A DNA stretch of 64,000 bases from CBFHWU01 sp965659665 (GTDB lineage Bacteria; Bacteroidota; Bacteroidia; Flavobacteriales; Flavobacteriaceae). The number at the start of each line of letters is the position of its first letter. The first letter of the stretch is position 1. Location of the stretch: the NCBI GenBank assembly GCA_965659665.1, contig CBFHWU010000027.1:62001-126000 (forward strand), given 5' to 3'. The notes beneath the pieces are model-generated. The model worked only from the letters and a program-made list of their open reading frames with translations. It made no database searches and was not told the DNA's origin. Positions 8,323 through 17,827 of this stretch are shown piece by piece. The translations under genes were made by a program, and so were the position numbers.

Positions 8323-9541
8323 AGATCGTTGGGTTGAAATATTTGAAACCATTAAAAGAAATAAACTTAGAACTATTCTTTCAGGATTTACTGTGGCTCT
8401 AGGAATTTTTATTTTTGTTACTCTTTTTGGTTTTGGCAATGGGCTTAAAAATGCTTTTCAACAGTTTTTCTTGGATGACGCCACCAACACTATTTCGGTG
8501 TATAGCGGAAAAACTACTAAGCCATACAAGGGCTTTAAATCTAATCGCTCAATACAGTTTAAAAACGAAGATTTAACTAATATCACGGAACAATTTCCCA
8601 AGCAAATTCAATATATTACTCCTCGAATAACTAGAAGCGGTCTGGTCAGCTATAAAACGGAAAGTAATCTTTATCCCGTTCTAGGTGTTTCACCAGGTCA
8701 TCAGTTTGCTGAAAATACCATAATTGAATCGGGGCGTTACATATCAGCGCAAGATGTAAAAGATAAAACTAAGTTTGCTGTAATTGGTCGACTAGTGGCA
8801 CAAGATTTATTTGGTAACGATCCCCCTTTAGGTCAATATATTGAAGTCATTGGAAGTGCCTTTAAAGTAATTGGGGTTTTTAGTGATCAAGGAGGAGATA
8901 ACGAGGAACGAATGTTATACATTCCTTTTACTACCCGACAACAACTTTCGGGTCAAAAAGATTTCATTGATATGATGATTGTTGCTTTTTATCCTGAAAT
9001 AGGTTACGCAGGGGCTTTAGACCTAGAAAATAAAATGAGAAAATATTTAAAACAAAAACATCAAATAAACCCACTTGATTCTGGAGGAATTTATTTAAGA
9101 AATATATCTCAAGACCTAAAACAAAACCAACAATTTGCAGGAGTGTTGCAACTTATAGTAACTTTTGTAGGATTAGGAACTCTTATCGCAGGAATTATAG
9201 GGATCAGTAATATTATGGTGTATGTGATTAAAGAACGAACCAAAGAAATAGGAATTCGAAAGGCTATAGGAGCTACACCAAAAGAGGTTATAGGAATGAT
9301 CCTTCAAGAATCTATACTCATTACTATTATTTCTGGTTATTTCGGGTTGTTTTTAGGAATTATTACCTTAAAAATTATTGGCACTCGCTTAGAGGATTAT
9401 TTTATAATTAACCCCTATATTGATGTTTATGTAGCCATAACGGCAACAATTATATTAATTCTTTTTGGTGCTATAGCTGGATATATTCCTGCTAAACGTG
9501 CAGCCGAAATCAGACCTATTGTAGCCTTAAGAAATGACTAA
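8312..9541 (+). CDS. ABC transporter permease, MacB/FtsX family (1)
   Basis: The 409-residue protein has an N-terminal helix (about 23-43), a large periplasmic MacB_PCD-like domain, then three C-terminal helices of the FtsX domain (about 280-405). It contains the hallmark VYVIKERTKEIGIRKAIGATP coupling-helix segment and ends RPIVALRND. Proteins of this type act as mechanotransmission permeases rather than classical channels. The ATG overlaps the ATPase stop, and the end abuts the next permease. The two permeases are paralogues, so the exporter is probably a heterodimer. Confidence 0.93.
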   Translation: MWNRDRWVEIFETIKRNKLRTILSGFTVALGIFIFVTLFGFGNGLKNAFQQFFLDDATNTISVYSGKTTKPYKGFKSNRSIQFKNEDLTNITEQFPKQIQYITPRITRSGLVSYKTESNLYPVLGVSPGHQFAENTIIESGRYISAQDVKDKTKFAVIGRLVAQDLFGNDPPLGQYIEVIGSAFKVIGVFSDQGGDNEERMLYIPFTTRQQLSGQKDFIDMMIVAFYPEIGYAGALDLENKMRKYLKQKHQINPLDSGGIYLRNISQDLKQNQQFAGVLQLIVTFVGLGTLIAGIIGISNIMVYVIKERTKEIGIRKAIGATPKEVIGMILQESILITIISGYFGLFLGIITLKIIGTRLEDYFIINPYIDVYVAITATIILILFGAIAGYIPAKRAAEIRPIVALRND

Positions 9542-10809
9542 TGTTTAAAATTATTTTTGACAGAGATACTTGGCAAGAAATTTTTGGTTCAATCCAAAAA
9601 AATCGACTGCGCACAGTGGTTACAATTGTGGGAGTGTTATGGGGTATTTTTATTTATATTGCTCTTTCTGGAACAGCAAAAGGATTGGATAATGGTTTTG
9701 AACGTCAATTTGAAAACATTGCAATTAATAGCATGTTTGTATGGGCACAACAAACTAGTATACCTTATGAGGGTTTTAAAACAGGACGCTCTATTCAACT
9801 AAAGTTGGAAGATGTTACCTATTTAAAAGAAAGAGTTCCTGAGCTACAATATATTGCCCCCAGAAACGCTCGAGGGATCTTTGGTCAAAGGGGCTCAACA
9901 GTGGTAAAAGCCAATAAAACCGGAGAATATGCGATTTATGGGGATTTCCCCATATTTACCAAGATAGCCACTAAAAAAATTTACGACGGGGGACGATTTA
10001 TCAATCAAACAGATATCGAAAATAGTCGTAAAGTATGTGTAATTGGTGAACGAACCCAATCCGAATTATTTGATAAAGATGATGACCCAATTGGTCAATA
10101 TATTCGAATCAATAATGTCTTTTTTCAGGTAATTGGGATTCATCGCTTTATCCCTGGAGGTGGTTTTGAAACCGATTCAGATATTTTTATTCCTTTTACC
10201 ACTTTTCAAAACCTATACAACCGAGCTAATGAAGTTGATTGGTTTGCCTTGGCGGCCTATGACGATGCTGATATTATAATGGTCGAAGAAAAAATTAAAG
10301 CCTCACTACGAAAAAAATATCGTATTCACCCTGATGATGAGCGTGCGCTAGGGTCGTTTAATTTAGGTGAAATTTTTAATAAAATTAAAGGGTTTTCAAA
10401 AGGGATGACCTTGTTATCGCTCATCGTTGGTATAGCCACCATTATTGCAGGAGTGGTCGGAATTGGGAATATTTTATTGATTTCTGTACAAGAACGAACT
10501 AAAGAATTGGGAATACGAAGAGCCTTGGGAGCAACCCCTTCTGAAATAAGAAATCAAATCATTTTAGAATCTCTATTCCTTACTATCATAGCTGGAATTT
10601 TAGGTATTGTTTTAGGATCTTTTCTGTTGGCCGGAATTAATGTTTTAACAGCCGATAACACAGATTTTCCTTATACCAACCCCACAGTACCTTTAGCGTA
10701 TATTGGAATAGTTTTTTTAATTATGACTGTTCTAGGTACTTTAATTGGTCTTATCCCTGCTCAAAGGGCGGTAAGAATAAAACCTATTGATGCTTTAAGA
10801 GAAGAATAA
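9541..10809 (+). CDS. ABC transporter permease, MacB/FtsX family (2)
   Basis: The 422-residue paralogue of the preceding gene has the same plan: N-terminal helix (about 25-45), periplasmic domain, three C-terminal helices. It has ISVQERTKELGIRRALGATP and ends IKPIDALREE. It starts on the last base of the previous stop codon, implying translational coupling. Together the two permeases make an asymmetric pair driven by the ATPase at 7618-8322. Confidence 0.93.
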   Translation: MFKIIFDRDTWQEIFGSIQKNRLRTVVTIVGVLWGIFIYIALSGTAKGLDNGFERQFENIAINSMFVWAQQTSIPYEGFKTGRSIQLKLEDVTYLKERVPELQYIAPRNARGIFGQRGSTVVKANKTGEYAIYGDFPIFTKIATKKIYDGGRFINQTDIENSRKVCVIGERTQSELFDKDDDPIGQYIRINNVFFQVIGIHRFIPGGGFETDSDIFIPFTTFQNLYNRANEVDWFALAAYDDADIIMVEEKIKASLRKKYRIHPDDERALGSFNLGEIFNKIKGFSKGMTLLSLIVGIATIIAGVVGIGNILLISVQERTKELGIRRALGATPSEIRNQIILESLFLTIIAGILGIVLGSFLLAGINVLTADNTDFPYTNPTVPLAYIGIVFLIMTVLGTLIGLIPAQRAVRIKPIDALREE

Positions 10810-10826
10810 AATTTAAATTCATTATT

Positions 10827-11936
10827 ATGAAAATTATAAAAACCCTATTTCTAATTGTACTTATTGGTGGTGTTTTGTTTGCTACAGCTTATTTTATTAA
10901 AACCAATAGTAAATCATCCCTCGTTTATGAGACAGAACAACTTTTTGAAGTCGATATCAAAAGAGAAACTATTGTCACGGGCAAACTTATTCCCCAAGAC
11001 GAAATTGAAATAAAACCTCAAATTTCAGGGATTATAGAAACGATCTATGTCAAAGAAGGTGATCAAGTACAGACGGGGGATTTGTTGTCCCGAATCAAAG
11101 TTGTTCCCAATGAACAATCCTTGAATGCAGCGGCTGGGCGAGTTCGCAATGCGACGATAGCGTTGGCTAGTTTTAAAAGAGAATATGAACGGAGTAAAAA
11201 ACTTTTTGAAAAAGGAATTGTTGCTGAACAAGCATTTCAATCTACTGAATTACAGTACCAACAAGCTCAACAAGAACTTCTCAATGCTGAAAGTGACCTT
11301 CAGATTATAAAAGAAGGTTCCTTAAGAGGGGCTAACTTAGCAAATACTAATATTCTTGCAAGAGTAAACGGAACTGTTCTTGAAATTCCAATTGAAGAAG
11401 GTGATCAGGTCATACAGTCCAACAATTTTAATGCTGGAACTACTATTGCCACCATAGCAGATCTAAATAAGATGATTTTTGAAGGGAAAGTAGACGAAGC
11501 TGAAGTAGCAAAACTTAAAATAGGCACACCTCTTAAAATAAGTTTGGGTGCTGTCGATGATCAAGAGCTCAAGGCAGTTCTTCGTTTCATTGCTCCTAAA
11601 GGTACTGAGGATCAAGGAACCGTTCAATTTAAAGTTGAAGCAGATGTAGAGCTTAAAGACGATTTTTTTGTTCGTGCAGGATATAGCGCTAATGCTTCCA
11701 TAGTTTTGGAAGAGAAGAAAAGTGCTATTTCTTTAAGAGAGGCTTTAATCCAGTATGATCGAAAAACACAAGACCCCTATGTTGAAATTATGATCGACGA
11801 TCAGGAGTTTGAGCGTCGTGATGTTGAACTCGGCTTATCTGACGGAATTAATGTAGAAATCCTAAAGGGGATTAATGCAGAAGATAAGGTTAAAGTATGG
11901 AACAAAACAGAAGACCGTGAAGACGATGAGGCCTAA
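10827..11936 (+). CDS. Periplasmic adaptor (HlyD/MacA-like) of the ABC efflux system
   Basis: The 369-residue protein has an N-terminal membrane anchor (about 4-24) and a biotinyl-lipoyl-like domain split around a coiled-coil hairpin: KPQISGIIETIYVKEGDQVQ before, and ILARVNGTVLEIPIEEGDQV after. The hairpin (about 95-165) is heptad-rich and includes RSKKLFEKGIVAEQAFQS. A beta-barrel region follows. It links the inner-membrane permeases to the TolC-like protein encoded next. The C-terminus is acidic. It sits 17 bases after the permease, in the same operon. Confidence 0.92.
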   Translation: MKIIKTLFLIVLIGGVLFATAYFIKTNSKSSLVYETEQLFEVDIKRETIVTGKLIPQDEIEIKPQISGIIETIYVKEGDQVQTGDLLSRIKVVPNEQSLNAAAGRVRNATIALASFKREYERSKKLFEKGIVAEQAFQSTELQYQQAQQELLNAESDLQIIKEGSLRGANLANTNILARVNGTVLEIPIEEGDQVIQSNNFNAGTTIATIADLNKMIFEGKVDEAEVAKLKIGTPLKISLGAVDDQELKAVLRFIAPKGTEDQGTVQFKVEADVELKDDFFVRAGYSANASIVLEEKKSAISLREALIQYDRKTQDPYVEIMIDDQEFERRDVELGLSDGINVEILKGINAEDKVKVWNKTEDREDDEA

Positions 11937-11946
11937 TAAAAATCTT

Positions 11947-13371
11947 ATGAAAAAAATACTTCTTATTTTGTGCTGTGTGTTTTCGCTTATTCAAAGTAAT
12001 GCCCAAAATAATCAACCATGGACCCTAAAAAGGGCTATTGAACATGCCCTTGAAAATAATATCCAAATCAAACAGTCGTACTACGACATGCTGGGAGCGG
12101 AAATCGAAAAAAAAGATGCCCTTGGACAGTTTTTACCTTCTTTAAACCTATCGTCCAGCCACTCTTGGAATATTGGACTTAATCAAAACATTACAACGGG
12201 GTTGTTAGAAGATGTAACTACTCAATTTACCAATATGTCCGTCAATGTAGGGTTAGACTTATACAATGGAAAAAAAAAGGTGTATCAGCTACTACGATCC
12301 AATTTAAATATTTTAGCAAGTCAATATCAATTGGCTAATATGCAAGACGATATTTCGTTATTGGTAGCCAATAGTTATTTACAACTTTTATTTAGTAGAG
12401 AAAATTTTCGTATTCAACAGCAACAAATTCAGATCACAACAGAAGAAGTTTCACAGACAAAAGAATTTGTTTTGGCTGGTGTACTTCCCGAAGGAGATTT
12501 GTTTGAAGTAGAGGCAAATTTGGCGGCACAAGAACAACAATTTGTACAATCTGAGAATGCTTATCGTATTGCCACTATTGCTTTGGCACAGCTTTTACTT
12601 GTGACTGATTATGCAAATTTCAAAATAGCAGAAGAAGATTTTCTAATAGGAAAAGAAGATATTCTTAATAAATCACCAGATGAACTTTATCAGGTAGCGG
12701 TTAATAATCGTAACGACATCCAATTGGCCATTACGAATATAGAAATTTCTGAAGCTAATTTAGCCCTTTCAAAAGCAGCGACCAAACCTCGGATTTCAGC
12801 TTTTTATGGATACAATTCTCGGATTAGTTACGCCGATAGGCTGGTGGGAACGGGAGAGTTTTCGGTTAACCCAATTGGGTACGTTGGCTCTAGCAATGAA
12901 TTGGTCTATAGTGTATTTGAACAACGAAAAGTGGTTGCCCCTCTTTCCATAGAAGATCAGTTTAAAATGAATGACGGGCACAATTTTGGACTTAATCTTT
13001 CTGTTCCCATCTTAAATGGTTTTTCAGCTAAAAATAATGTCAAACGTAGTCAGCTTAATATCGAAAGAAGTAAGTCGTTACTCGAACAAGAAAAACTCAA
13101 CCTCGAAAACACCATCAATCAATCCTATAACGATGCTAGGGGAGCACTTAAAGCCTATCATGCTGCACTTAAAACACTGGAATCTCGTCAAAAAGCTTAT
13201 CTCTACGCTCAGAATCGATTTCAAGTTGGGGCTTCTACAGCCTTTGAATTCACGCAAGTCAAGTTGCGTCTTGAGGCTGCTGAATCTGAATTATTGCGTT
13301 CCAAGTATGATTATATTTTCAAGCTTAAAGTTTTAGAGTTTTACTTTGGCTTACCCATCGATTTAGATTAA
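11947..13371 (+). CDS. TolC family outer-membrane efflux protein
   Basis: I chose ATG 11947, which gives a clear signal peptide (MKKILLILCCVFSLIQSNAQ) and 474 residues; an earlier in-frame start would overlap the adaptor and lack one. The mature part begins WTLKRAIEHALENNIQIKQ, the standard first OEP repeat, and has a second repeat with ARGALKAYHAALKTLESRQK. It ends in LKVLEFYFGLPIDLD, typical of the family. It is the outer-membrane exit duct of the exporter encoded immediately upstream. Confidence 0.93.
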   Translation: MKKILLILCCVFSLIQSNAQNNQPWTLKRAIEHALENNIQIKQSYYDMLGAEIEKKDALGQFLPSLNLSSSHSWNIGLNQNITTGLLEDVTTQFTNMSVNVGLDLYNGKKKVYQLLRSNLNILASQYQLANMQDDISLLVANSYLQLLFSRENFRIQQQQIQITTEEVSQTKEFVLAGVLPEGDLFEVEANLAAQEQQFVQSENAYRIATIALAQLLLVTDYANFKIAEEDFLIGKEDILNKSPDELYQVAVNNRNDIQLAITNIEISEANLALSKAATKPRISAFYGYNSRISYADRLVGTGEFSVNPIGYVGSSNELVYSVFEQRKVVAPLSIEDQFKMNDGHNFGLNLSVPILNGFSAKNNVKRSQLNIERSKSLLEQEKLNLENTINQSYNDARGALKAYHAALKTLESRQKAYLYAQNRFQVGASTAFEFTQVKLRLEAAESELLRSKYDYIFKLKVLEFYFGLPIDLD

Positions 13372-13395
13372 TTTCGTTTCAAATACCTTAGTTCA

Positions 13396-14085
13396 TTGGG
13401 AGTAATTTTAAATATTGAAACCACGACTACTTTATGCTCAGTAAGTTTAGCTAATAAGGGAAACCTTGTTTCTTTTCATGAAGTTAATGATCTGGTTCAG
13501 TACCGTCATTCACATGATTTACACCCCTTTATCGAAAAGGTCATGTTATCATCAGGAGTTGATTATTCTCAATTAGATGCGGTGTCTGTAAGCGAAGGTC
13601 CAGGATCTTATACGGGGTTGCGTATTGGAGTTGCTGCCGCTAAAGGAATATGTTTTAGTCTCAATTTGCCGCTTATTGCAATTCCAACACTAGAATTATT
13701 GGCTCGACAAGTTGAAGTAAAAAAGGGTAAAGTGATCCCCATGTTGGATGCCCGAAGAGATGAAGTGTATGCGGCAGTTTATGATCAATATTATAATTTG
13801 ATAGAAGATGCCGCTCCGATCGTCATCAACAAAAAATCGTTTACCCATTATTTAGAACAAGGTAAAGTTTTACTCTTAGGGACTGGGGCTAAAAAATGTA
13901 TGGATCTAATCCCTTCACATTCCAACCTTACCATTTTATCATCTTCATACTTCCCTTCATCCCAACACATGAGCAGGTTGAGTCAACAAAAATTTGTCAA
14001 TTCTGATTTCGTTGATGTAGCTTATTTTGAACCGCGATACTTAAAACCTTTTCAGTTTTCGTTACCTAAAAAGAAAATTCTTTAG
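13396..14085 (+). CDS. tsaB: tRNA threonylcarbamoyladenosine biosynthesis protein TsaB
   Basis: The 229-residue ASKHA-fold protein starts at TTG 13396, giving MGVILNIETTTTLCSVSLA. The core motif VSEGPGSYTGLRIGVAAAKG (about 63-82) is the TsaB/TsaD signature. TsaB is the non-catalytic scaffold that pairs with TsaD to make t6A37 on ANN-decoding tRNAs. TTG is the only plausible start next to the conserved N-terminus. It converges with, and overlaps by four bases, the Nfu-type gene on the other strand. Confidence 0.92.
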   Translation: MGVILNIETTTTLCSVSLANKGNLVSFHEVNDLVQYRHSHDLHPFIEKVMLSSGVDYSQLDAVSVSEGPGSYTGLRIGVAAAKGICFSLNLPLIAIPTLELLARQVEVKKGKVIPMLDARRDEVYAAVYDQYYNLIEDAAPIVINKKSFTHYLEQGKVLLLGTGAKKCMDLIPSHSNLTILSSSYFPSSQHMSRLSQQKFVNSDFVDVAYFEPRYLKPFQFSLPKKKIL

Positions 14086-14951
14086 CCATTAATGGCAATA
14101 ACTTGATTAACTTTTCCAGGCAACATTTCCTTTAACATAGTTTCAATACCATTTTTAAGGGTGAAGGTAGATGAAGGACATCCGCTGCATGCTCCTTGAA
14201 GAATAACTTGTACAGATTTTTCATTCTCGTTATAAGATTCAAAGAGAATATTTCCTCCATCCGAAGCTACAGCTGGTTTAACGTATTGGTCTAAGATAGA
14301 AATAATTTCTGCATCAATTCCTGTATATTCAATTTGTTCAGTTTGAGGGGGATTTTTTGTGGTAACGGCTCTCATGATTTCTTTACCACTGGCCACATAT
14401 TCACGTACAAACTCTCGTAATTCTACGGCGATTTCTTCCCATGTTGAGACTTCGTACTTTGTAACTGACACAAAGTTTTCGTTCAGATAGATTTCTTTTA
14501 CAAACGCAAAATGAAATAACGCGACCGCTAAAGGTGCATCTTTGGCATCATCAATATTTTTAAATTCTGCGGCTGTTTGGGTAAGTGGTTTATTAACAAC
14601 AAACTTCATAACAGCAGGATTAGGGGTGCTTTCAGCATATACAGTTACTGCAGTTTGTTGAACAGTTGTTTTTTGAATTAAGCCTCCTTCATTCAGAAAC
14701 GATTCAAGCTGTTCTTTTACTTCATTCTGCACATCGCCCCATTGCAATATATCAAAGCGTTCAACCGTGATTCGATTTTGTCGAATAGAAACACTTTTAA
14801 CAAAAGGTAAATAAAAAAGCTGTTGAATCAGCGGATAATCTTTGGCTTGATCAATATTAACACATGAAATCGGTTGAATAACCAAATCGTTATTGGCTTT
14901 AAACACGATATGGGCAGGGGAATCTGTGGATTCAATACTAAAACGGAACAT
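14082..14951 (-). CDS. NifU/Nfu-type Fe-S scaffold with duplicated N-terminal domain
   Basis: The 289-residue protein has two tandem copies of the Nfu N-terminal domain (about 1-90 and 105-195). Each contains a D.AKD.PL...LF...FVK pattern. A C-terminal NifU domain follows with the cluster-binding C255-SG-C258 in GACSGCPSSTFTLKNG. It assembles or carries 4Fe-4S clusters. The duplicated N-domain makes it longer than the usual 180-200 residue Nfu; related Bacteroidota proteins share this length. A -7-like TATTTTTG lies about 17 bases upstream of its start. Confidence 0.9.
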   Translation of the reverse strand: MFRFSIESTDSPAHIVFKANNDLVIQPISCVNIDQAKDYPLIQQLFYLPFVKSVSIRQNRITVERFDILQWGDVQNEVKEQLESFLNEGGLIQKTTVQQTAVTVYAESTPNPAVMKFVVNKPLTQTAAEFKNIDDAKDAPLAVALFHFAFVKEIYLNENFVSVTKYEVSTWEEIAVELREFVREYVASGKEIMRAVTTKNPPQTEQIEYTGIDAEIISILDQYVKPAVASDGGNILFESYNENEKSVQVILQGACSGCPSSTFTLKNGIETMLKEMLPGKVNQVIAING

Positions 14952-15021
14952 AGCTATATTTTATACAAAAATACATAAAGAGGTTGGTATATAATATGAA
15001 TGTCTTTTGTAAATTTAAAAC

Positions 15022-15531
15022 ATGTTAATTCGTAGTGTTAGAGGCAAAACTCCCACCTATGGCAAAAATTGTTTTTTTGCTGATAACGCCACCATTATAG
15101 GAGAGGTTGTTATGGGAAATGAATGCTCAATTTGGTTTCAAGCCGTTGTTCGTGGAGATGTACATTCTATTACCATTGGAAACCGAGTTAATATTCAAGA
15201 TGGTGCAGTTATTCATGCCACGTATCAAACCGCACCAACATGTATTGGAAATCACGTCTCTATTGGTCATAATGCTATTGTTCATGGTTGTACAATAAAG
15301 GACAATGTACTTATAGGAATGGGAGCAATCATTATGGATGGAAGCGTTATTGAATCCAATTCAATCATTGCTGCAGGTGCTGTAGTTTCAAAAAACACAA
15401 AAGTTGCCTCAGGAACAGTTTATGGGGGAGTACCAGCAAAAAAAATTAAAAGTATATCTCAAGAACTTATTTCAGGTGAAATTAATCGCATTGCTGATAA
15501 TTATTTAATGTATGCCGATTGGTTTCGTTAA
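15022..15531 (+). CDS. Gamma-carbonic anhydrase family hexapeptide-repeat protein
   Basis: The 169-residue protein is built of left-handed beta-helix repeats ([LIV]-G-x4), e.g. SIWFQAVVRGDVHSITIGNR and NVLIGMGAIIMDGSVIES. Histidines characteristic of the metal site occur in VIHATY, VSIGHNAIVHGCTI. The YrdA/PaaY-type families have this length and bind zinc; some have carbonic anhydrase activity and others appear inactive. Catalytic competence cannot be decided by eye. It converges on murI with a four-base overlap. Confidence 0.88.
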   Translation: MLIRSVRGKTPTYGKNCFFADNATIIGEVVMGNECSIWFQAVVRGDVHSITIGNRVNIQDGAVIHATYQTAPTCIGNHVSIGHNAIVHGCTIKDNVLIGMGAIIMDGSVIESNSIIAAGAVVSKNTKVASGTVYGGVPAKKIKSISQELISGEINRIADNYLMYADWFR

Positions 15532-16310
15532 ATCAATACACGCTCAGCCGTATTATTTTCGGGAATAAACCGTTGTAAATCATGGTACTCACCAGTCGCG
15601 TAAAACAACGTATGACCTGTAGTTGAAGTCCTCGATTTAATTGTTTTTTTTTCAAGAATATTCAATGTCTGTTTAGCTACAGCTCTTCCACAGTCTACAA
15701 TGGTGACTTCTTTGGGGATAAGGGTTTTTAATGTTGGAATTAAGTAAGGATAGTGCGTACAGCCCAATACTAGGTGATCGATTCCTGCTTCTAGCATGGG
15801 ATCTAGATAAAAACTCAGTAAATCAATTAATTTTTTTGAGGTAATATCTCCTTTTTCAATTAATTCAACCAACCCTTTGCCTTCTTGTTCTATAATTTTT
15901 AGATGCCTAGCGTGTAAATCAGCAGTTTGATTAAATAGACTGCTGGCAAGTGTCCCAGCAGTTGCCAAGACTCCAATGCACCCTGTTTTGGTGTGGAAAG
16001 CTGCAGGCTTTATGGCAGGTTCAATTCCAATAAAAGGAATGTGGTAATGCTTTCTCAGGTCTTTGATGGCATTAGTTGTTGCTGTATTACAAGCGACGAC
16101 AATACATTTACATTTTTTTTGTAAAAGCCAATTGGTAATTAAAGAGCTACGGTGACAAATTATTTTTTTGCTTTTATTTCCATATGGCGCATACATATTA
16201 TCAGCTACATAGATATAATGTTCATTCGGTAATAATGTTTGAAGTTCTTGCCAAATATTGAGTCCACCTATTCCAGAATCAAAAATGCCTATAGGGTTGT
16301 CGTGCATCAT
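15528..16310 (-). CDS. murI: Glutamate racemase
   Basis: The 260-residue protein contains PIGIFDSGIGGLNIWQEL, with the DSG motif near the start. It has the two catalytic cysteines of the family in VVACNTATTNA and VLGCTHYPYL. It makes D-glutamate for peptidoglycan in the cytoplasm. Two adjacent ATG codons open the frame. A TACTTTTG box (16312-16319, minus strand) ends one base before the first ATG, so the transcript may be leaderless and start at the second ATG (16307). Unlike the ompH genes upstream, it is behind a terminator. Confidence 0.94.
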   Translation of the reverse strand: MMHDNPIGIFDSGIGGLNIWQELQTLLPNEHYIYVADNMYAPYGNKSKKIICHRSSLITNWLLQKKCKCIVVACNTATTNAIKDLRKHYHIPFIGIEPAIKPAAFHTKTGCIGVLATAGTLASSLFNQTADLHARHLKIIEQEGKGLVELIEKGDITSKKLIDLLSFYLDPMLEAGIDHLVLGCTHYPYLIPTLKTLIPKEVTIVDCGRAVAKQTLNILEKKTIKSRTSTTGHTLFYATGEYHDLQRFIPENNTAERVLI

Positions 16311-16316
16311 ACAAAA

Positions 16317-16344
16317 GTAAAAAAAAACTGCCCTACAAGGGCAG
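16317..16344 (-). terminator. Terminator of the envelope operon, overlapping the murI -7 box
   Basis: Read on the minus strand, an 8-bp stem ACTGCCCT / AGGGCAGT with a TGT loop is followed by eight T. It ends the uppS-bamA-ompH operon. Its T-tract runs directly into the TACTTTTG box that probably serves murI. Confidence 0.85.
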
Positions 16345-16375
16345 TATGAAATATTTTGATAATAGCAACAAGATT

Positions 16376-16882
16376 CTAAATCCCTAAAGCTGTTTTTACA
16401 TCAGCCATAAGGTCTTTTCCATTTGCCATCAATACAGAGCTACCAACACTTGAGTCAAGAACATAATCAAAACCTTGACCTTTAGCAACACTTTCTACAC
16501 TAGTTCGTGCTTTTTCAATAAGTGGACGTAATAAATCGGCTTGCTTTTTTTGGACGTCTTGGGCTGCGGTTTGACGAAATTGTTGAATGTTTTGTTCCAT
16601 TCCGGCCAATTCTTGTTGACGTGCCTGATTGATCACGTCGGTTTGATTTTCAGCCTCTGCAGAATAAGATTGTAATTTAGTTTGATATTCTTTAAAAGAT
16701 GCTTCAATTTCATTTGTGTAATCTTTTTCAAGTTTTTGAATTTCCTCTTGAGCAGCAAGAACGTCAGGCATTTCGCTTACTAATTTTTGAAAGTCAATGT
16801 GAGCCACTTTTGTTTGTGCTTGTAAGCTAAAAGTTGAAAATACCAAAGCTACAGTAGCAAGAATAGAGTATACAGGTTTCAT
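16376..16882 (-). CDS. OmpH/Skp family periplasmic chaperone
   Basis: The 168-residue protein has a signal peptide ending LQAQ, then KVAHIDFQKLVSEMPDV, the usual OmpH N-terminus. A long coiled-coil pair (about 40-125) follows, then the conserved VAKGQGFDYVLDSS near the C-terminus. Skp-like trimers hold unfolded outer-membrane proteins for BamA, whose gene is two positions upstream in the same operon. The gene ends just before the terminator. Confidence 0.92.
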   Translation of the reverse strand: MKPVYSILATVALVFSTFSLQAQTKVAHIDFQKLVSEMPDVLAAQEEIQKLEKDYTNEIEASFKEYQTKLQSYSAEAENQTDVINQARQQELAGMEQNIQQFRQTAAQDVQKKQADLLRPLIEKARTSVESVAKGQGFDYVLDSSVGSSVLMANGKDLMADVKTALGI

Positions 16883-16894
16883 ATTTATATTAAA

Positions 16895-17821
16895 TTAATT
16901 TTTGATTTTGTTGGATTTAGATTCTTCAGATTTTTTTCGTTTTTCCTCTAAAGCTTTTTTTCGTTCTTCTAATAATTTTATTCGTTCTTGTTTCTTTTGT
17001 TCTATTTCTTTTTTGCGTTCTTGTTTCTTTTGTTCAGCTAAAGCTTTTCGATCTACTTTTTCGGGCAACACTTCGGTACTAGTACCTTTTTTGCCTGTCA
17101 GTTCTTCTTCCTTTGAGGAAGACGGAACATCTTTTTTGTTATTCCTTTTATTTTTCGCCTTGTTTCTACGTTCTTCAAGAAGTTTTTCACGTTCAGCTTT
17201 ACGAGCTTCAATTGCTTTTCTGCGATTTTCCACTGCAGGATTGTTTGCCCTTTGCTCTTCTTTTCGAGATTCAATAAGTGCTTCCCGAGCCAATTTCTTA
17301 TCTTCTTGTTCGATATATCGTATTACAAGAGTGCTAATATCGTATTTTTTTTCGGAATGAAATGTGATAATTTCCGCACTTCTGTCAAAAACATAATCTA
17401 ATTTTCGATTTTCGGCTACTTCTTTGACAGCTTCCAAAATTTCATCTTGAACGGGTTGGAGTAAAATAACTTTTTGTGCTAACCATTGCCCTTCTGTACC
17501 AAACCGTTTGGTTTTTAAGGCATTTAACTGTTCTTGTTCGTAGGAAATATCATCCTCTCTATCTTCAATAATTTCGTTGGTCAGTAAGGGACGTTCTAAG
17601 TCGAGCGCATCTTCGAGTGCATCGATTTGTTTTTGTTGAAGTTCAATTTCTTTTCGCCATTCTTGAATTTTCGCATCTAATTGGTTGTTAGCTTCTTGAT
17701 AATCATCTATTTGTTCTAAAACCCAATCCATATCCAAAAACCCTATACGTACTGGGGCTTGCGCAAAAACCGAAATGTTTAATAACAAAACGATCGAGAG
17801 AATAATAAGTAAACGATTCAT
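16895..17821 (-). CDS. OmpH/Skp family protein with long charged C-terminal tail
   Basis: The 308-residue protein has a signal peptide, then RIGFLDMDWVLEQIDDYQ, coiled coil (about 35-110) and the conserved VAENRKLDYVFDRSAEI near 140-155. After this OmpH domain an additional 130 residues are almost entirely Lys/Glu/Arg/Gln with repeated ERKKEIEQKKQER-type blocks, predicted as a long single helix. The tail roughly doubles the usual length. It is a paralogue of the next gene, 12 bases away, and lies six bases after bamA. It may be a lengthened chaperone or an envelope spacer. Confidence 0.88.
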   Translation of the reverse strand: MNRLLIILSIVLLLNISVFAQAPVRIGFLDMDWVLEQIDDYQEANNQLDAKIQEWRKEIELQQKQIDALEDALDLERPLLTNEIIEDREDDISYEQEQLNALKTKRFGTEGQWLAQKVILLQPVQDEILEAVKEVAENRKLDYVFDRSAEIITFHSEKKYDISTLVIRYIEQEDKKLAREALIESRKEEQRANNPAVENRRKAIEARKAEREKLLEERRNKAKNKRNNKKDVPSSSKEEELTGKKGTSTEVLPEKVDRKALAEQKKQERKKEIEQKKQERIKLLEERKKALEEKRKKSEESKSNKIKN

Positions 17822-17827
17822 AATCCA

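Noticed and set aside
16902..17360. Plus-strand 152-codon ORF opposite the second ompH
   Set aside because: Shadow of the Lys/Glu-rich tail; composition almost only Phe, Ser, Arg, Leu.
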